Part shown: piece by piece, positions 16,581 to 25,813 of the stretch
How the letters are laid out: every line of letters starts with the position of its first letter
How positions within the stretch are numbered: the stretch's first letter is position 1
From: Rickettsiales bacterium
Lineage (GTDB): Bacteria > Pseudomonadota > Alphaproteobacteria > Rickettsiales > JABIRX01
Direction: 5' to 3'
Length of the DNA: 32,062 bases
Assembly (NCBI GenBank): GCA_018659605.1
Contig: JABJMA010000015.1
Location: 1 to 32,062, forward strand
Translations under genes and position numbers: made by a program
Notes under the pieces: generated by a model
Databases searched by the model: none
What the model saw: only the letters and a program-made list of their open reading frames with translations
What the model was told of the DNA's origin: nothing

Positions 16581-19319
16581 TTATTCTTTTTTAGAAATTT
16601 TAAGCTTAAAGATTTTTCTGAGTAATCCAGGAGCAAGAGTTGAAAAAGGATTAATCTTAATATTAGAGTCTTTGTCTAGATCACCACTAGCTTTATAACT
16701 AGCTGAAATTAGCCCCTCATCCTTTCCCCCAGTAACTAAATTACCAATTATTGGGATGTTTTTTATTCCAAGCAATGTGTTTAATGTAGTAGCGGGAATA
16801 ATGACACCATCTAATAGATAAGTATCATTCTTTAAGTCTATATATCCATTAGTTGTAATACCAAGATTATTGCTATAACAACTAAAATGATCAATTAAGA
16901 TTGAGTTATTTTGTAAGGAAAAATCACCGCTGCCTCGAAAAGATGTTATATACTCAGATTTTTTTATACCAAAAGACGTGATCTCTTTAATCTTCTGAAA
17001 AAATTCATTTGTGGTAATATCTACTTCGCTCACAAAGATTTTTCCTGATGTTTGTCCATTTTTATTGGTGGTGTTTATAGTAACCAAGCCTTCAGTTACT
17101 TTTGATGATATATCTAAATTTCTTAACAATAGGCCGAGATTGTGAATCGTTACATCGGTTGTTGTAATGTCATCTAAAAATGTGACTTTCTTTTTACCTA
17201 TCACAGAGCCCTTATTGCCTGCTAATGAAAGCTGTAGATAGTGAATGATATCCTTTGATTTATTCTCATAGTTTGTAATATTTAGGTCATTAGCTACTAA
17301 CTTCTGGTCGAGATGAATATTATGAGCTATTACTGTAAAATTTGTCTTATTTTCTTGTGCTTCCGTTGAAAAAATAGATGCTAGTTTTTTTAAAGATATA
17401 TGTGCATTATCTGAAGAAATATTCATTTCTGAAATGGTAGAATTATTATCATAAGTAAGTGATATATCGGATTTACCAATATATGAGTCTGATATATTTA
17501 TGGAAGCTAACTTATTTTGGTCATTAAATATTAAATTGGCATTTATTTTGAGATTGGTTAGGTTATAATTCTGTATATCAAATATCCTGATTTTTTTAGG
17601 AGTAGCATCTACCGTAAATGTAAAGTTCTCGGATTTAATAATATTCTTATCATATTCAATGATTGGGATTTTGGCATTACAATTTAAACAATTGATAGAG
17701 GTAGTTATTAAATTATCATTTTTACTGCTTTTATTTAGAGAGAGTTGAAGTTTTGAGTCATTCATTAAATATTTAAAGTTAAAATGATCAATATTTACTT
17801 TTGCATCAAAGATCACATCCTTTAATTTTGTACCTGGCTTAATAGGTGCATTAAGGCTTATATAGCTTGTGGCCGGGCCTTGTAAATTAAGGTTGCCTAA
17901 ATTGGTTTTTAGTAAATATTCACTTATATTTGCTATATCAGATTTAGCCTTGATATCAATTATTATGTTATGTGGTTTTTTGACCAGAGCATCCTCAATG
18001 ATGGCTGTAAGAGAATCAATTTGAATGTTTTTGAGACTTCCTTTAGTTAGGTTTATTTTGAGAAGATTATTTTCAAGTAAAAAATTACCATTACCATTTG
18101 TTAGTGGAGCTAGTTTTTTTGAGAAAGTTATATTGGCTTTATCAAAGTCAAAAGCCAGATTAAGGTAATTTAGTTTTTTTGTTAAAGTGTTAAGCTCTAT
18201 ATTTAATATAGCATCAGATATAGCGAGGTTGTTTGTTTGATTTGTAAGCCATTTATTTAATCTGGGAGCAAAGCTTTTTGGCCAGAATTTCATTACGTAA
18301 TCTTTTGAAACCGTTTGTGATTCGAGTTCTAAAGTTATAGTGTTATTACTGATATCATAAAGACCATTAAAATTTAGATGATTATCCAAGTAGGATAAAT
18401 ATAAGTTTTTGAGTGCAACATTATTATTATCAAAATCTATAAAGACATTACCTCTTAGCTTGTCCCATGTGATAGAGTTTTCTGTGTTATTATGAAGGTT
18501 TCCATTATTACTGTAGATTTCAATATTTGCATAATGTTTCTCATTAAAATCAAATTGGAATTTGCTATTTAGGCTAAAGTTGGATTGTGCTAATATTGGG
18601 TTATTAGTAAGTGCAGCAAGAAAATGGTTGTCGACATTGCTAATTTTTCCTAAGCATTCTGATAAAAATGATTGGCTAATTGAGCATTTAAAATCAACTT
18701 CAATATCAGAAAGATTATATTTTATTGTAGTTTTAGTGGATATAAAGTCCGATTCTAGATCGCTACCTTTGACAAAAAGCAGCTCCTTTATAAAAAAATT
18801 GTTTTCAGCAATATTAATCTGGGAGCTATATAACTCAAGATTGTAAAATAAAACAGGTATATCCCGTGGCGATAGTGTAAATTTATCCTTGTCTTCCTCC
18901 TCTATTATTGCAGGATTTTTTATTAGAGTTATTTCGGAGCCAGTAAAGATTGCGTTATCTATTGTGAATTTCGCAAGCAAAAGATTTCGTCTAGAAATGT
19001 CAAGAATGATATGAGGGGTGAATGATTCTAATTTATTAGGAATAGATATGTCAATATTATAGAGGTTAATATTGAAGGAAATTTTTTTTTTGTCCCATGA
19101 TATTATTGCGCTCTCAATGTTTACACTTATTTCAGGATAATCGCTTTTAAGTGACCTTTCTATTAAGTTATCAAGAAAGCCTAGCTCCCTTGGCTTGATC
19201 ATAATTAGCGATGCAATATATGCGGTCGTTAAGGCTGAAAAAACAAGGGTTATAATTACTATGTGGGTAAAGGCTTTTAGAAGCTTGATTGTGAATCGTC
19301 TTTTTACAAATAGAGGCAT
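16581..19319 (-). CDS. YhdP/AsmA-like envelope protein (DUF3971-type)
   Basis: 912-residue protein with one N-terminal membrane anchor (about residues 15-36) and a very long beta-rich periplasmic part, the layout of AsmA-like bridge proteins (YhdP, TamB, YdbH) that carry phospholipids to the outer membrane. The family C-terminus is clear: 'GYIDLKNDTYLLDG', then 'IPIIGNLVTGGKDEGLISAS' and 'NPFSTLAPGLLRKIF' (about 830-900). It is shorter than the roughly 1,270 residues of E. coli YhdP but similar to alphaproteobacterial versions. It starts 2 bp after smpB and is the last gene of dapA-smpB-yhdP-like. With MlaA and MlaC elsewhere in the window it points to active outer-membrane lipid homeostasis. 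Confidence 0.82.
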   Translation of the reverse strand: MPLFVKRRFTIKLLKAFTHIVIITLVFSALTTAYIASLIMIKPRELGFLDNLIERSLKSDYPEISVNIESAIISWDKKKISFNINLYNIDISIPNKLESFTPHIILDISRRNLLLAKFTIDNAIFTGSEITLIKNPAIIEEEDKDKFTLSPRDIPVLFYNLELYSSQINIAENNFFIKELLFVKGSDLESDFISTKTTIKYNLSDIEVDFKCSISQSFLSECLGKISNVDNHFLAALTNNPILAQSNFSLNSKFQFDFNEKHYANIEIYSNNGNLHNNTENSITWDKLRGNVFIDFDNNNVALKNLYLSYLDNHLNFNGLYDISNNTITLELESQTVSKDYVMKFWPKSFAPRLNKWLTNQTNNLAISDAILNIELNTLTKKLNYLNLAFDFDKANITFSKKLAPLTNGNGNFLLENNLLKINLTKGSLKNIQIDSLTAIIEDALVKKPHNIIIDIKAKSDIANISEYLLKTNLGNLNLQGPATSYISLNAPIKPGTKLKDVIFDAKVNIDHFNFKYLMNDSKLQLSLNKSSKNDNLITTSINCLNCNAKIPIIEYDKNIIKSENFTFTVDATPKKIRIFDIQNYNLTNLKINANLIFNDQNKLASINISDSYIGKSDISLTYDNNSTISEMNISSDNAHISLKKLASIFSTEAQENKTNFTVIAHNIHLDQKLVANDLNITNYENKSKDIIHYLQLSLAGNKGSVIGKKKVTFLDDITTTDVTIHNLGLLLRNLDISSKVTEGLVTINTTNKNGQTSGKIFVSEVDITTNEFFQKIKEITSFGIKKSEYITSFRGSGDFSLQNNSILIDHFSCYSNNLGITTNGYIDLKNDTYLLDGVIIPATTLNTLLGIKNIPIIGNLVTGGKDEGLISASYKASGDLDKDSNIKINPFSTLAPGLLRKIFKLKISKKE

Positions 19320-19321
19320 AA

Positions 19322-19786
19322 TTATTGCTCCTTTAGAATCCTAGATTTGTTGCGCTCCCATTCTCGATTTTTAATAGATTCGCGTTTGTCATATAACTTC
19401 TTTCCAGTTACAAGAGCTATCTCAACTTTTAAAAAATTACGGGAGCTATTATATATTTTTAGAGAGGTAGCTGAGGTCCCAGATTTCTGCAGAAACCCCA
19501 TGATTTTATTTATTTCTCTTTGTTTGAGTAGTAATTTTCTACGCCTTGTTGGTTGGTATTCTTTCTCTCTAGCATTTGAGTAAAGACTTATATGGAAGTT
19601 CTCAATATAAGGGTGACCGTCTCTAATAATGACAAAGCTTTCACTTAAATTGCATTTTCCTGTTCTGATCGACTTCACTTCATTACCAGTTAATACAATA
19701 CCAGCTTCAAATTTATCATTAATATTGTAATTAAAATTGGCTTTTTTATTGGTAGCGTAAATAGTAATAGAGGATGGCTTGCTCAT
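19322..19786 (-). CDS. smpB: SsrA (tmRNA)-binding protein SmpB
   Basis: 154-residue trans-translation factor that brings tmRNA to stalled ribosomes. Characteristic blocks are 'GIVLTGNEVKSIRTGKCNL' (28-46), 'IENFHISLY' and the basic C-terminal tail with 'YDKRESIKNREWER', which mimics the anticodon stem in the decoding site. It is 12 bp downstream of dapA, an order common in alphaproteobacteria. The ssrA gene itself is not in this window. Confidence 0.96.
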   Translation of the reverse strand: MSKPSSITIYATNKKANFNYNINDKFEAGIVLTGNEVKSIRTGKCNLSESFVIIRDGHPYIENFHISLYSNAREKEYQPTRRRKLLLKQREINKIMGFLQKSGTSATSLKIYNSSRNFLKVEIALVTGKKLYDKRESIKNREWERNKSRILKEQ

Positions 19787-19798
19787 TATTACTCTTAA

Positions 19799-20668
19799 TT
19801 AAAAAGATAAATTATTTAAGGCTTTTTTAATATTTGATTGAGATATGTGTGATGGTTTTGTTAGAGGAAGCCTTATCTCATCAGAACAAAAACCTAATTC
19901 TGCCATAGCATATTTAATTGGGATAGGATTGGTTTCGCAAAATAGCGCTTTGTTTATTTCTGATAATTGTTGTTGTAGCTGACTAGCTTTTTCAGTGTTT
20001 CCATCCTTCCATTCGCGGTAGACTGAAGCTACAATATTTGGTAGCATGTTAGATGTGACGGAAATCATTCCGTTTCCTCCGATCTTATAAAATTCTAAAG
20101 CGTTGTCATCTTCTCCAGAGAAGTGAGCAATTTCTTTATCTATGATTTTGTTTAACTCTACTGGCCTATTTAAATCACCAGTCGCATCCTTAATACCAAT
20201 AATACGCTCTAACTTAAATAATCTAGCTAGCGTTTCATTTGCTATGTCTATTATACAGCGCCCAGGGATATTGTATAAAATTATAGGGATATTAGTTTCG
20301 TCATGGATTTTTTTAAAGTGCTGATAAATTCCTTCTTGAGTTGGTTTATTATAATATGGGGCAACTAGAAGCGCTGCATCTGCACCTATCATTTGTGCAG
20401 ATTGTGTAAGCTCTATGGATTCTGCGGTAGAGTTTGACCCGGTTCCAGCAATCACTTTAATTCTACCGGCAGCTATATCTACAGCTTTTTTGATAACATA
20501 TTTATGCTCATCATGGCTTAATGTTGGAGATTCTCCCGTGGTGCCACAGGGGACTATACCAGAGACACCATTTGCTATCTGAAATTCAATGATTTTAACA
20601 AATGCATCATCATCAAACTTGTCATTTTTGAATGGGGTTATTATAGCAGTAAAAATTCCTTTAAACAT
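19799..20668 (-). CDS. dapA: 4-hydroxy-tetrahydrodipicolinate synthase
   Basis: Class I aldolase joining pyruvate and aspartate semialdehyde, the committed step to diaminopimelate and lysine. 289 residues, normal length. The Schiff-base Lys is K160 in 'IGIKDATGD'; Y132 ('ILYNIPGR'), Y106 and the T43-T44 pair ('GTTGES') complete the catalytic site. First gene of the dapA-smpB-yhdP-like operon, preceded by a 320-bp intergenic region with a strong palindrome 64 bp upstream of the ATG. In a reduced genome it mainly serves peptidoglycan. Confidence 0.96.
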   Translation of the reverse strand: MFKGIFTAIITPFKNDKFDDDAFVKIIEFQIANGVSGIVPCGTTGESPTLSHDEHKYVIKKAVDIAAGRIKVIAGTGSNSTAESIELTQSAQMIGADAALLVAPYYNKPTQEGIYQHFKKIHDETNIPIILYNIPGRCIIDIANETLARLFKLERIIGIKDATGDLNRPVELNKIIDKEIAHFSGEDDNALEFYKIGGNGMISVTSNMLPNIVASVYREWKDGNTEKASQLQQQLSEINKALFCETNPIPIKYAMAELGFCSDEIRLPLTKPSHISQSNIKKALNNLSF

Positions 20669-20711
20669 GATTATCTATGAATATCAATCTCGTTGATGGT
20701 TAAACAATAGG

Positions 20712-20748
20712 TGTCCATTCTCTTTATAGAGTGCATTAATGCAGGACA
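20712..20748. repeat. Nested inverted repeats upstream of dapA
   Basis: The perfect 12-bp palindrome TGCATTAATGCA (20732-20743) lies beside a CTCT-TTAT-AGAG hairpin, and both are enclosed by TGTCC (20712-20716) and GGACA (20744-20748). The element could be a regulator site or a structured dapA leader. Function is unknown. Confidence 0.5.
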
Positions 20749-20912
20749 TCATAATAATTTTAGCATATGTCTTAATACATAAAAAACAAATTATTAATAC
20801 TAAATTTTATTCTTAATTTGGAAATGATAAATCAGTAGTTAGCGCGAATTTAAATATTTAAAGCTTGATTTTATTATATAGTTCTAAGAACCTATTATTG
20901 CGAGATTTTTTG

Positions 20913-20954
20913 TAACCTAAAGAAATATATTTCTAACATCTCAATTATAGGTTA
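20913..20954. repeat. Nested inverted repeats upstream of the CvpA-like gene
   Basis: TAACCTA (20913-20919) pairs with TAGGTTA (20948-20954), enclosing the perfect 14-bp palindrome AGAAATATATTTCT (20921-20934). The right arm runs into the -10 box at 20953, so a bound protein would block or position RNA polymerase. Confidence 0.5.
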
Positions 20955-20958
20955 TAAT
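20953..20958 (+). promoter_or_regulatory. Putative -10 box for the CvpA-like gene
   Basis: Consensus TATAAT 31 bp before the ATG. No good -35 is found 16-18 bp upstream, where the palindrome lies; this fits either activator dependence or a chance match. Confidence 0.4.
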
Positions 20959-20988
20959 TTAATTTTATAAATATTTTTAGAAAGTAAA

Positions 20989-21819
20989 ATGCTGGAAGGT
21001 TTTAATAATTATGATTTATTTATCATATCATTTTTGGCGATCACAACTATATTTGGTTTTGTTAGAGGGCTTAGTGGTGAGCTATGCTCCTTTCTAAAAA
21101 TCATTATTGCTGCTGCGTTAAGTGCATATAGTGTAGTGGTTTTGCATGATATGTTCTTTCAGGGTAAGTCAGGAATTATCTCTAATATAGTATTGTCAGT
21201 TGTTCCAGGCTTTGTCTTCTTCCTAGTAAATATTATTTTGGGTATTTTTTTATTCCCGGTCAAAGAGTTTATAAGAGCCTTACTTCCTTTCGTTCTTGAT
21301 AGAATTTTAGGTGTAGTTGTCTCCTTTGTCAAAAATATGTTTATCATCATTTTGATACATATAGTTTTGACTGTTGGTGTTCAAAAAATTAGTGGTAAAG
21401 AGTTAAAATGGGTAAGTAATGCCAAGCTTGCAAAGGTATTAGATGAGGGTGCTGATGAGGTACTGGATACAGGTATAATACAGAAATATATAAAAAAACA
21501 AATCAAAGGAAATGATAAGCCTAGTAGTGCTAAGAAGGGCAAGGATAAGGATGGGATTGTAAATGATTTAAAGTCTAAATATGATTCACTTTTCGAGGGT
21601 GATGAGGACAATAAACAAGAGGATGTCAATACTATAAAATCTGGTGATGAATCTTCATCTGATGAGGAGACATTAGGTGAAAAGTTTGATAGGGTAAAGG
21701 ATCTGTACGACTCCTTAGGAGATGAGGAAAAGGAGGAGGTGCAGGAGGTTGTAAAAGATAAAGCATCTAGTGTAAGTCTTGACAAGGTGAAAGATTTTAT
21801 TGATGACTTGAAAAGTTAA
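20989..21819 (+). CDS. CvpA family membrane protein
   Basis: 276 residues. The first 135 contain about four membrane segments (roughly 9-24, 34-53, 63-90, 107-130) with the family start 'FIISFLAITTIFGFVRGLSGE', as in CvpA (colicin V production protein). The remaining 140 residues are hydrophilic and highly acidic, with runs such as 'DEEKEEVQEV'. In many proteobacteria cvpA lies next to purF, as here with a 116-bp gap; this synteny supports the call. The molecular role of CvpA is not settled; envelope-stress and biofilm phenotypes are known in enterobacteria. The long acidic tail is longer than usual. Confidence 0.85.
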   Translation: MLEGFNNYDLFIISFLAITTIFGFVRGLSGELCSFLKIIIAAALSAYSVVVLHDMFFQGKSGIISNIVLSVVPGFVFFLVNIILGIFLFPVKEFIRALLPFVLDRILGVVVSFVKNMFIIILIHIVLTVGVQKISGKELKWVSNAKLAKVLDEGADEVLDTGIIQKYIKKQIKGNDKPSSAKKGKDKDGIVNDLKSKYDSLFEGDEDNKQEDVNTIKSGDESSSDEETLGEKFDRVKDLYDSLGDEEKEEVQEVVKDKASSVSLDKVKDFIDDLKS

Positions 21820-21904
21820 TTAATATTTGTTAGGATTGGCTGCCTTTTTAGGTAAAAGTTACTTCAGGGTCAGGGCTTCTAGATTAATGTTTTGATCAGT
21901 TTAG

Positions 21905-21910
21905 TATAAT
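21905..21910 (+). promoter_or_regulatory. Putative -10 box for purF
   Basis: Consensus TATAAT, 25 bp before the TTG start of purF. No clear -35 element at the correct distance, so low confidence. Confidence 0.3.
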
Positions 21911-21935
21911 AGATTAATTTTTTTGGGTATTAGTT

Positions 21936-23330
21936 TTGTTCAATCAGACATCTGGTTTAAATGAAGAATGCGGAGTTTTTGGCATTTTTGGCATAGAGGA
22001 TTCATCCGTTTATACAGTATTAGGTTTACACGCATTGCAGCATAGAGGGCAGGAAGGTGCAGGCGTTGTATCCACTGATGAAAAAAAGTTTTATACTCAT
22101 TTTGAGAATGGGCATGTAGGTGATAATTTTAACAAACCTAATGTTCTAAATGAATTGCCAGGTAATGCCGCTATAGGTCATGTTAGATATTCTACAGTTG
22201 CAGAAAAAAATCTAAGAGATTTTCAACCAATAATGGCTGATTTTAGTTTTGGGAAATTAGCTTTGGCTCATAATGGTAATATAACTAATGCTGATAAATT
22301 AAGGAAGGAGTTAATAGAGGCTGGGTCGATCTTTAGTACATCTATTGACTCAGAAGTTATGATCCATCTGATTGCGCGCAGCAAAAAAGAGAGCCCTGTT
22401 GACAAAGTTATTGATGCTCTAAAGCAGGTTGAGGGTGCTTTCTCATTACTTATTTTACTAAATAATAAAATTATTGCTGTAAGAGACCCTCATGGGATTC
22501 GGCCCCTTAGCTTAGGTAAGTTGAAAAACGCATATGTTTTAGCTTCTGAGACTTGTGCATTTGATATTATCAGTGCCAGCAATATTCGAGATATTAATCC
22601 TGGAGAAGTGATTGTGATAGATAAAGAGGGGCAGCAATCATTTTATCCTTTTGAGACCAAGCCAAGCAAGTTATGTATTTTTGAATATATATATTTTTCT
22701 AGACCAGATTCTGTTGTTGGTGGTAAGCATGTATATAGCGTTAGAAAAGAAATTGGTCGTGTATTAGCAAGAGAAAATACCCTGAAGGCGGATATTATTG
22801 TTCCGGTTCCTGATTCAGGGGTTGCTTCTGCAATTGGATTCTCTGAAGAATCTGGAATTCCCTTCGAGTTTGGCATCATACGTAATCATTACGTTGGTAG
22901 AACATTTATTGAGCCTTCTGATAGTGTGAGAAATTTAGGGGTGAAATTAAAGCATAATGCTAACGCACACACCATAAAGGGTAAGAGAGTAATTTTAATT
23001 GATGATAGTTTGGTTAGGGGTACTACTTCTCGGAAAATAGTTGAATTAGTTAGGGCTGCAGGAGCTGCAGAAGTTCATTTATGCATAGCTTCACCACCGA
23101 CAATAAATTCCTGTTTTTATGGAGTGGATACACCTGAGCGGAGTCAGCTTCTTGCTGCTCAGCATAATATTGACGAAATGTGTAAGGTTATTGGCGCAGA
23201 TTCATTAAATTATATTTCTTTAGATGGGTTATATAAATCTGTTTCAGGAGCTAAAAAGAATAGTAAAGGAGGCAATACTTATTGTGATGCATGTTTCTCA
23301 GGTGAATACCCTATAGCAGTTAACTCATAA
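21936..23330 (+). CDS. purF: Amidophosphoribosyltransferase PurF (Fe-S, propeptide type)
   Basis: First enzyme of de novo purine synthesis: PRPP plus Gln to phosphoribosylamine. 464 residues. The N-terminal nucleophile is C12 in 'EECGVFG', so an 11-residue propeptide must be removed; the PRPP-binding motif 'IDDSLVRGTTS' is at 355-365. Four cysteines, C247 ('LCIFEYIYF'), C393 ('CFYGVDTPE'), C450 and C453 ('CDAC'), match the [4Fe-4S] ligands of the Bacillus-type enzyme, so it is probably an iron-sulfur protein. The start is TTG: the frame has no ATG or GTG between it and an upstream stop, and it gives the usual propeptide length. Neighbour of the CvpA-like gene. Confidence 0.96.
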   Translation: MFNQTSGLNEECGVFGIFGIEDSSVYTVLGLHALQHRGQEGAGVVSTDEKKFYTHFENGHVGDNFNKPNVLNELPGNAAIGHVRYSTVAEKNLRDFQPIMADFSFGKLALAHNGNITNADKLRKELIEAGSIFSTSIDSEVMIHLIARSKKESPVDKVIDALKQVEGAFSLLILLNNKIIAVRDPHGIRPLSLGKLKNAYVLASETCAFDIISASNIRDINPGEVIVIDKEGQQSFYPFETKPSKLCIFEYIYFSRPDSVVGGKHVYSVRKEIGRVLARENTLKADIIVPVPDSGVASAIGFSEESGIPFEFGIIRNHYVGRTFIEPSDSVRNLGVKLKHNANAHTIKGKRVILIDDSLVRGTTSRKIVELVRAAGAAEVHLCIASPPTINSCFYGVDTPERSQLLAAQHNIDEMCKVIGADSLNYISLDGLYKSVSGAKKNSKGGNTYCDACFSGEYPIAVNS

Positions 23331-23340
23331 GGTAAAAGTT

Positions 23341-23505
23341 ATGTCCAAAAATAAAGTGTCTACTATCCATTCAAGTTCATTGATAGTAAGTTGTAATGGT
23401 AGTATTAGCTTTTCTAATCATCCTAACGTATATTTAAGCTTAAAGCAGAAGTCTGAGGTTGTTTGTCCTTATTGTAGTATAAAATATATTTATAAAAAAA
23501 CTTAG
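23341..23505 (+). CDS. Small CHCC zinc-finger protein (NDUFS6-like, zf-CHCC)
   Basis: A 54-codon gene starting with ATG 10 bp after the purF stop. It shows the complete CHCC metal site: C18 ('VSCNG'), H27 ('SNHPNVYL'), C42 and C45 ('VVCPYC'). Spacing and the 'HPNVYL' and 'EVVCPYC' blocks are those of the alphaproteobacterial zinc-finger family related to the mitochondrial complex I subunit NDUFS6. NDUFS6 acts in late assembly of the complex I N module; the bacterial role is less clear. Easily missed because of its length. It probably shares the purF transcript, and a 131-bp gap then leads to sucC. Confidence 0.85.
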   Translation: MSKNKVSTIHSSSLIVSCNGSISFSNHPNVYLSLKQKSEVVCPYCSIKYIYKKT

Positions 23506-23636
23506 ATTGCTTAGGTTAGGGGCACATAAAACTTCTATATGTAAACCTTATAGATCTTGCATAAATGAATATTTTTTCTTTCAATTTAATTTATAAACTG
23601 TAATAGACTTCACCCTAATTTATATAGATTTCTCAA

Positions 23637-24812
23637 ATGAATATACATGAATATCAGGCAAAAGAATTGCTAGCTAAATTTGGTGTACCTGTACCATATG
23701 GCATTCCGGCATTTACTGTCGCAGAGGCAGTGTCAGCTGCAAAACAACTTAAAACATCTGTTTTTGTGGTAAAAGCGCAAATTCATGCTGGAGGCAGGGG
23801 AAAAGCTGGTGGAGTTAAGGTGGTCAAAACTCTAGAAGCTGTAGAGTCAGAGGCAACAAGATTACTAGGTTCCACCTTAGTAACTCATCAAACAGGTCCT
23901 GAAGGTAAAGAAGTCAATAGGCTTTATGTTGAGGAAGGGTCTGATATAGATAAAGAATATTATCTGTCTGTAGTTGCTGATAGAGAAACATCGGATATTT
24001 GCCTGGTTGCTTCACAAGAAGGTGGTATGGATATTGAAGAAGTGGCAGAAACAAATCCAGAAAAGATTATTAAAGTTTATGTTGATCCAACAATTGGGAT
24101 ACAAGGACATCATATCAGAAGCTTAGCATTTGCGTTAGGCCTGCCTAAGGGGCAATTAGGCCAATTTGCAAAATTAGTTGCAAATATTTTTAAAGCATTT
24201 GTTGAGACAGATGCTTCGCAAATAGAAATAAACCCACTAGTAGTAACAAAGTCTGAAGAGTTAATTGCTTTGGATGCAAAAATTAACTTTGATGATAATG
24301 CTTTATACCGACAGAAAGATGTTGTAGCGTATAGAGATGAGACAGAAGAAAATGAATTAGAGTCAAGAGCTTCTGACAATGGTTTGTCTTACATTAAAAT
24401 GGATGGTGATATTGGTTGTATGGTAAATGGAGCTGGTCTTGCTATGGCCACGATGGATATCATTAAGTTATATGGCTCAGAGCCTGCAAATTTTCTTGAT
24501 GTTGGTGGTGGAGCAACGAAAGAGCGGGTTACCGAGGCTTTTAAAATTATTCTATCCGATAAAAATGTGAAGGGAATTTTGGTTAATATATTCGGCGGCA
24601 TTATGCGTTGTGATATTATTGCTGAAGGTATTATTGCTGCTGTAAAAGAGGTAAGTATATCAATTCCATTAGTAGTAAGACTGGAGGGAACAAATGTTGA
24701 GCTTGGTAAGGAAGCTTTATCTAATTCTGGGTTAGATATTATACCAGCCAGTGATTTGGATGATGCTGCAATCAAGATTGTAGAGGCTGTTAATAAAAAA
24801 AATATTGCTTAA
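23637..24812 (+). CDS. sucC: Succinyl-CoA synthetase (ADP-forming) subunit beta
   Basis: TCA-cycle enzyme subunit that binds nucleotide and works with SucD to convert succinyl-CoA to succinate with ATP or GTP formation. 391 residues, normal length. Start block '[12 protein letters not shown]', ATP-grasp region with '[16 protein letters not shown]' (44-59), and 'EINPLVV' and 'GGGATKERV' further on. A 9-bp gap to sucD with a good Shine-Dalgarno before the latter shows an operon. The 131 bp upstream contain no convincing promoter by eye. Confidence 0.97.
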   Translation: MNIHEYQAKELLAKFGVPVPYGIPAFTVAEAVSAAKQLKTSVFVVKAQIHAGGRGKAGGVKVVKTLEAVESEATRLLGSTLVTHQTGPEGKEVNRLYVEEGSDIDKEYYLSVVADRETSDICLVASQEGGMDIEEVAETNPEKIIKVYVDPTIGIQGHHIRSLAFALGLPKGQLGQFAKLVANIFKAFVETDASQIEINPLVVTKSEELIALDAKINFDDNALYRQKDVVAYRDETEENELESRASDNGLSYIKMDGDIGCMVNGAGLAMATMDIIKLYGSEPANFLDVGGGATKERVTEAFKIILSDKNVKGILVNIFGGIMRCDIIAEGIIAAVKEVSISIPLVVRLEGTNVELGKEALSNSGLDIIPASDLDDAAIKIVEAVNKKNIA

Positions 24813-24821
24813 GAGGAAAAA

Positions 24822-25703
24822 ATGTCAGTTTTAGTTAATAAAAATACAAAAGTAATTTGTCAGGGTTTTACTGGTGCTCAAGGAACATTCCATTCGGAGC
24901 AAGCAATAGCTTATGGCACGAAAATGGTTGGAGGAGTTACGCCTTTTAAAGGTAATGGCGAACATCTAGGTTTACCTATTTTTAATACAGTAGCAGAAGC
25001 AAAAGATAAAACAGGTGCAAATGCTTCGGTTATATATGTACCGCCACCATTTGCAGCAGATGCTATTCTCGAGGCTATCGATTCTGAGATTGAGCTTGCA
25101 ATATGCATTACTGAGGGAATTCCTGTATTAGATATGATTAGGGTTAAAAAAGCTTTAAATGGCTCAAAAACACGGTTAGTTGGTCCTAATTGTCCTGGAG
25201 TTATAACTCCAGGTGAGTGTAAAATTGGAATTATGCCTGGCCATATTCATAAGCCAGGTAGTGTCGGTATTGTATCTCGCTCTGGAACATTAACATATGA
25301 AGCAGTATTTCAAACAACAGCTCTTGGGTTTGGCCAATCTACATGTATTGGCATAGGTGGTGATCCGGTTAATGGTACAAATTTTATTGATTGTCTAGAA
25401 ATGTTTCTTGCTGATGATGCTACTAAATCAATAGTAATGATTGGTGAAATTGGTGGCACAGATGAAGAGGAAGCTGCTGAATTCATAAAGTCAGAGGCTA
25501 AAAAAGGCCGATCAAAGCCTATAGTTGGCTTTATTGCGGGAAAAACTGCCCCTCCAGGAAAGAGGATGGGGCATGCTGGTGCTATTGTATCTGGTGGACA
25601 AGGAACAGCTGAAGGTAAGATTGATGCAATGTTATCTGCTGGTATGGCTGTGAGTGAGTCTCCTGCAAAAATTGGTCAGAAGTTAGCTGAAATATTAGGA
25701 TAG
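24822..25703 (+). CDS. sucD: Succinyl-CoA synthetase subunit alpha
   Basis: CoA-binding, phosphohistidine-carrying subunit; 293 residues. The phosphorylated His is H251 in '[15 protein letters not shown]', the CoA-binding start is '[16 protein letters not shown]' (13-28), and '[12 protein letters not shown]' (149-160) is fully conserved. A GAGGAAAA ribosome-binding sequence precedes the ATG. The transcription unit ends at the strong hairpin 52 bp downstream. Confidence 0.97.
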   Translation: MSVLVNKNTKVICQGFTGAQGTFHSEQAIAYGTKMVGGVTPFKGNGEHLGLPIFNTVAEAKDKTGANASVIYVPPPFAADAILEAIDSEIELAICITEGIPVLDMIRVKKALNGSKTRLVGPNCPGVITPGECKIGIMPGHIHKPGSVGIVSRSGTLTYEAVFQTTALGFGQSTCIGIGGDPVNGTNFIDCLEMFLADDATKSIVMIGEIGGTDEEEAAEFIKSEAKKGRSKPIVGFIAGKTAPPGKRMGHAGAIVSGGQGTAEGKIDAMLSAGMAVSESPAKIGQKLAEILG

Positions 25704-25755
25704 GCTGGATAAGTAGAGAGACTTTACCAAAAGTATTACCAAGTCTACGTAATAA

Positions 25756-25785
25756 AAAACCAACCGTGAATTTACGGTTGGTTTT
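25756..25785. terminator. Bidirectional intrinsic terminator between sucD and carD
   Basis: Perfect 12-bp stem AAAACCAACCGT/ACGGTTGGTTTT with a 6-base loop (25768-25773). On the plus strand it ends in TTTT for sucD; on the minus strand the stem runs into TTTTTTATTA for carD. Location between convergent stops confirms the role. Confidence 0.9.
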
Positions 25786-25813
25786 AAACTATATTGATAA
25801 AAGCTTTGTATAT

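Larger units (their letters stand above)
20669..20988. other. Divergent intergenic region between dapA and the CvpA-like gene
   Basis: 320 bp with no supported gene. It holds two inverted-repeat clusters: 20712-20748 (dapA side) and 20913-20954 (cvpA side), the second overlapping a consensus -10 box. The rest is AT-rich DNA without a recognisable RNA gene. A 21-codon frame on the minus strand (20684-20749) overlaps the first cluster but has no coding support. Confidence 0.6.

Noticed and set aside
20684-20749. 21-codon frame on the minus strand before dapA, possible leader peptide
   Set aside because: No ribosome-binding site, no Lys-codon enrichment expected for a lysine attenuator, and it overlaps palindromes that explain the sequence better.
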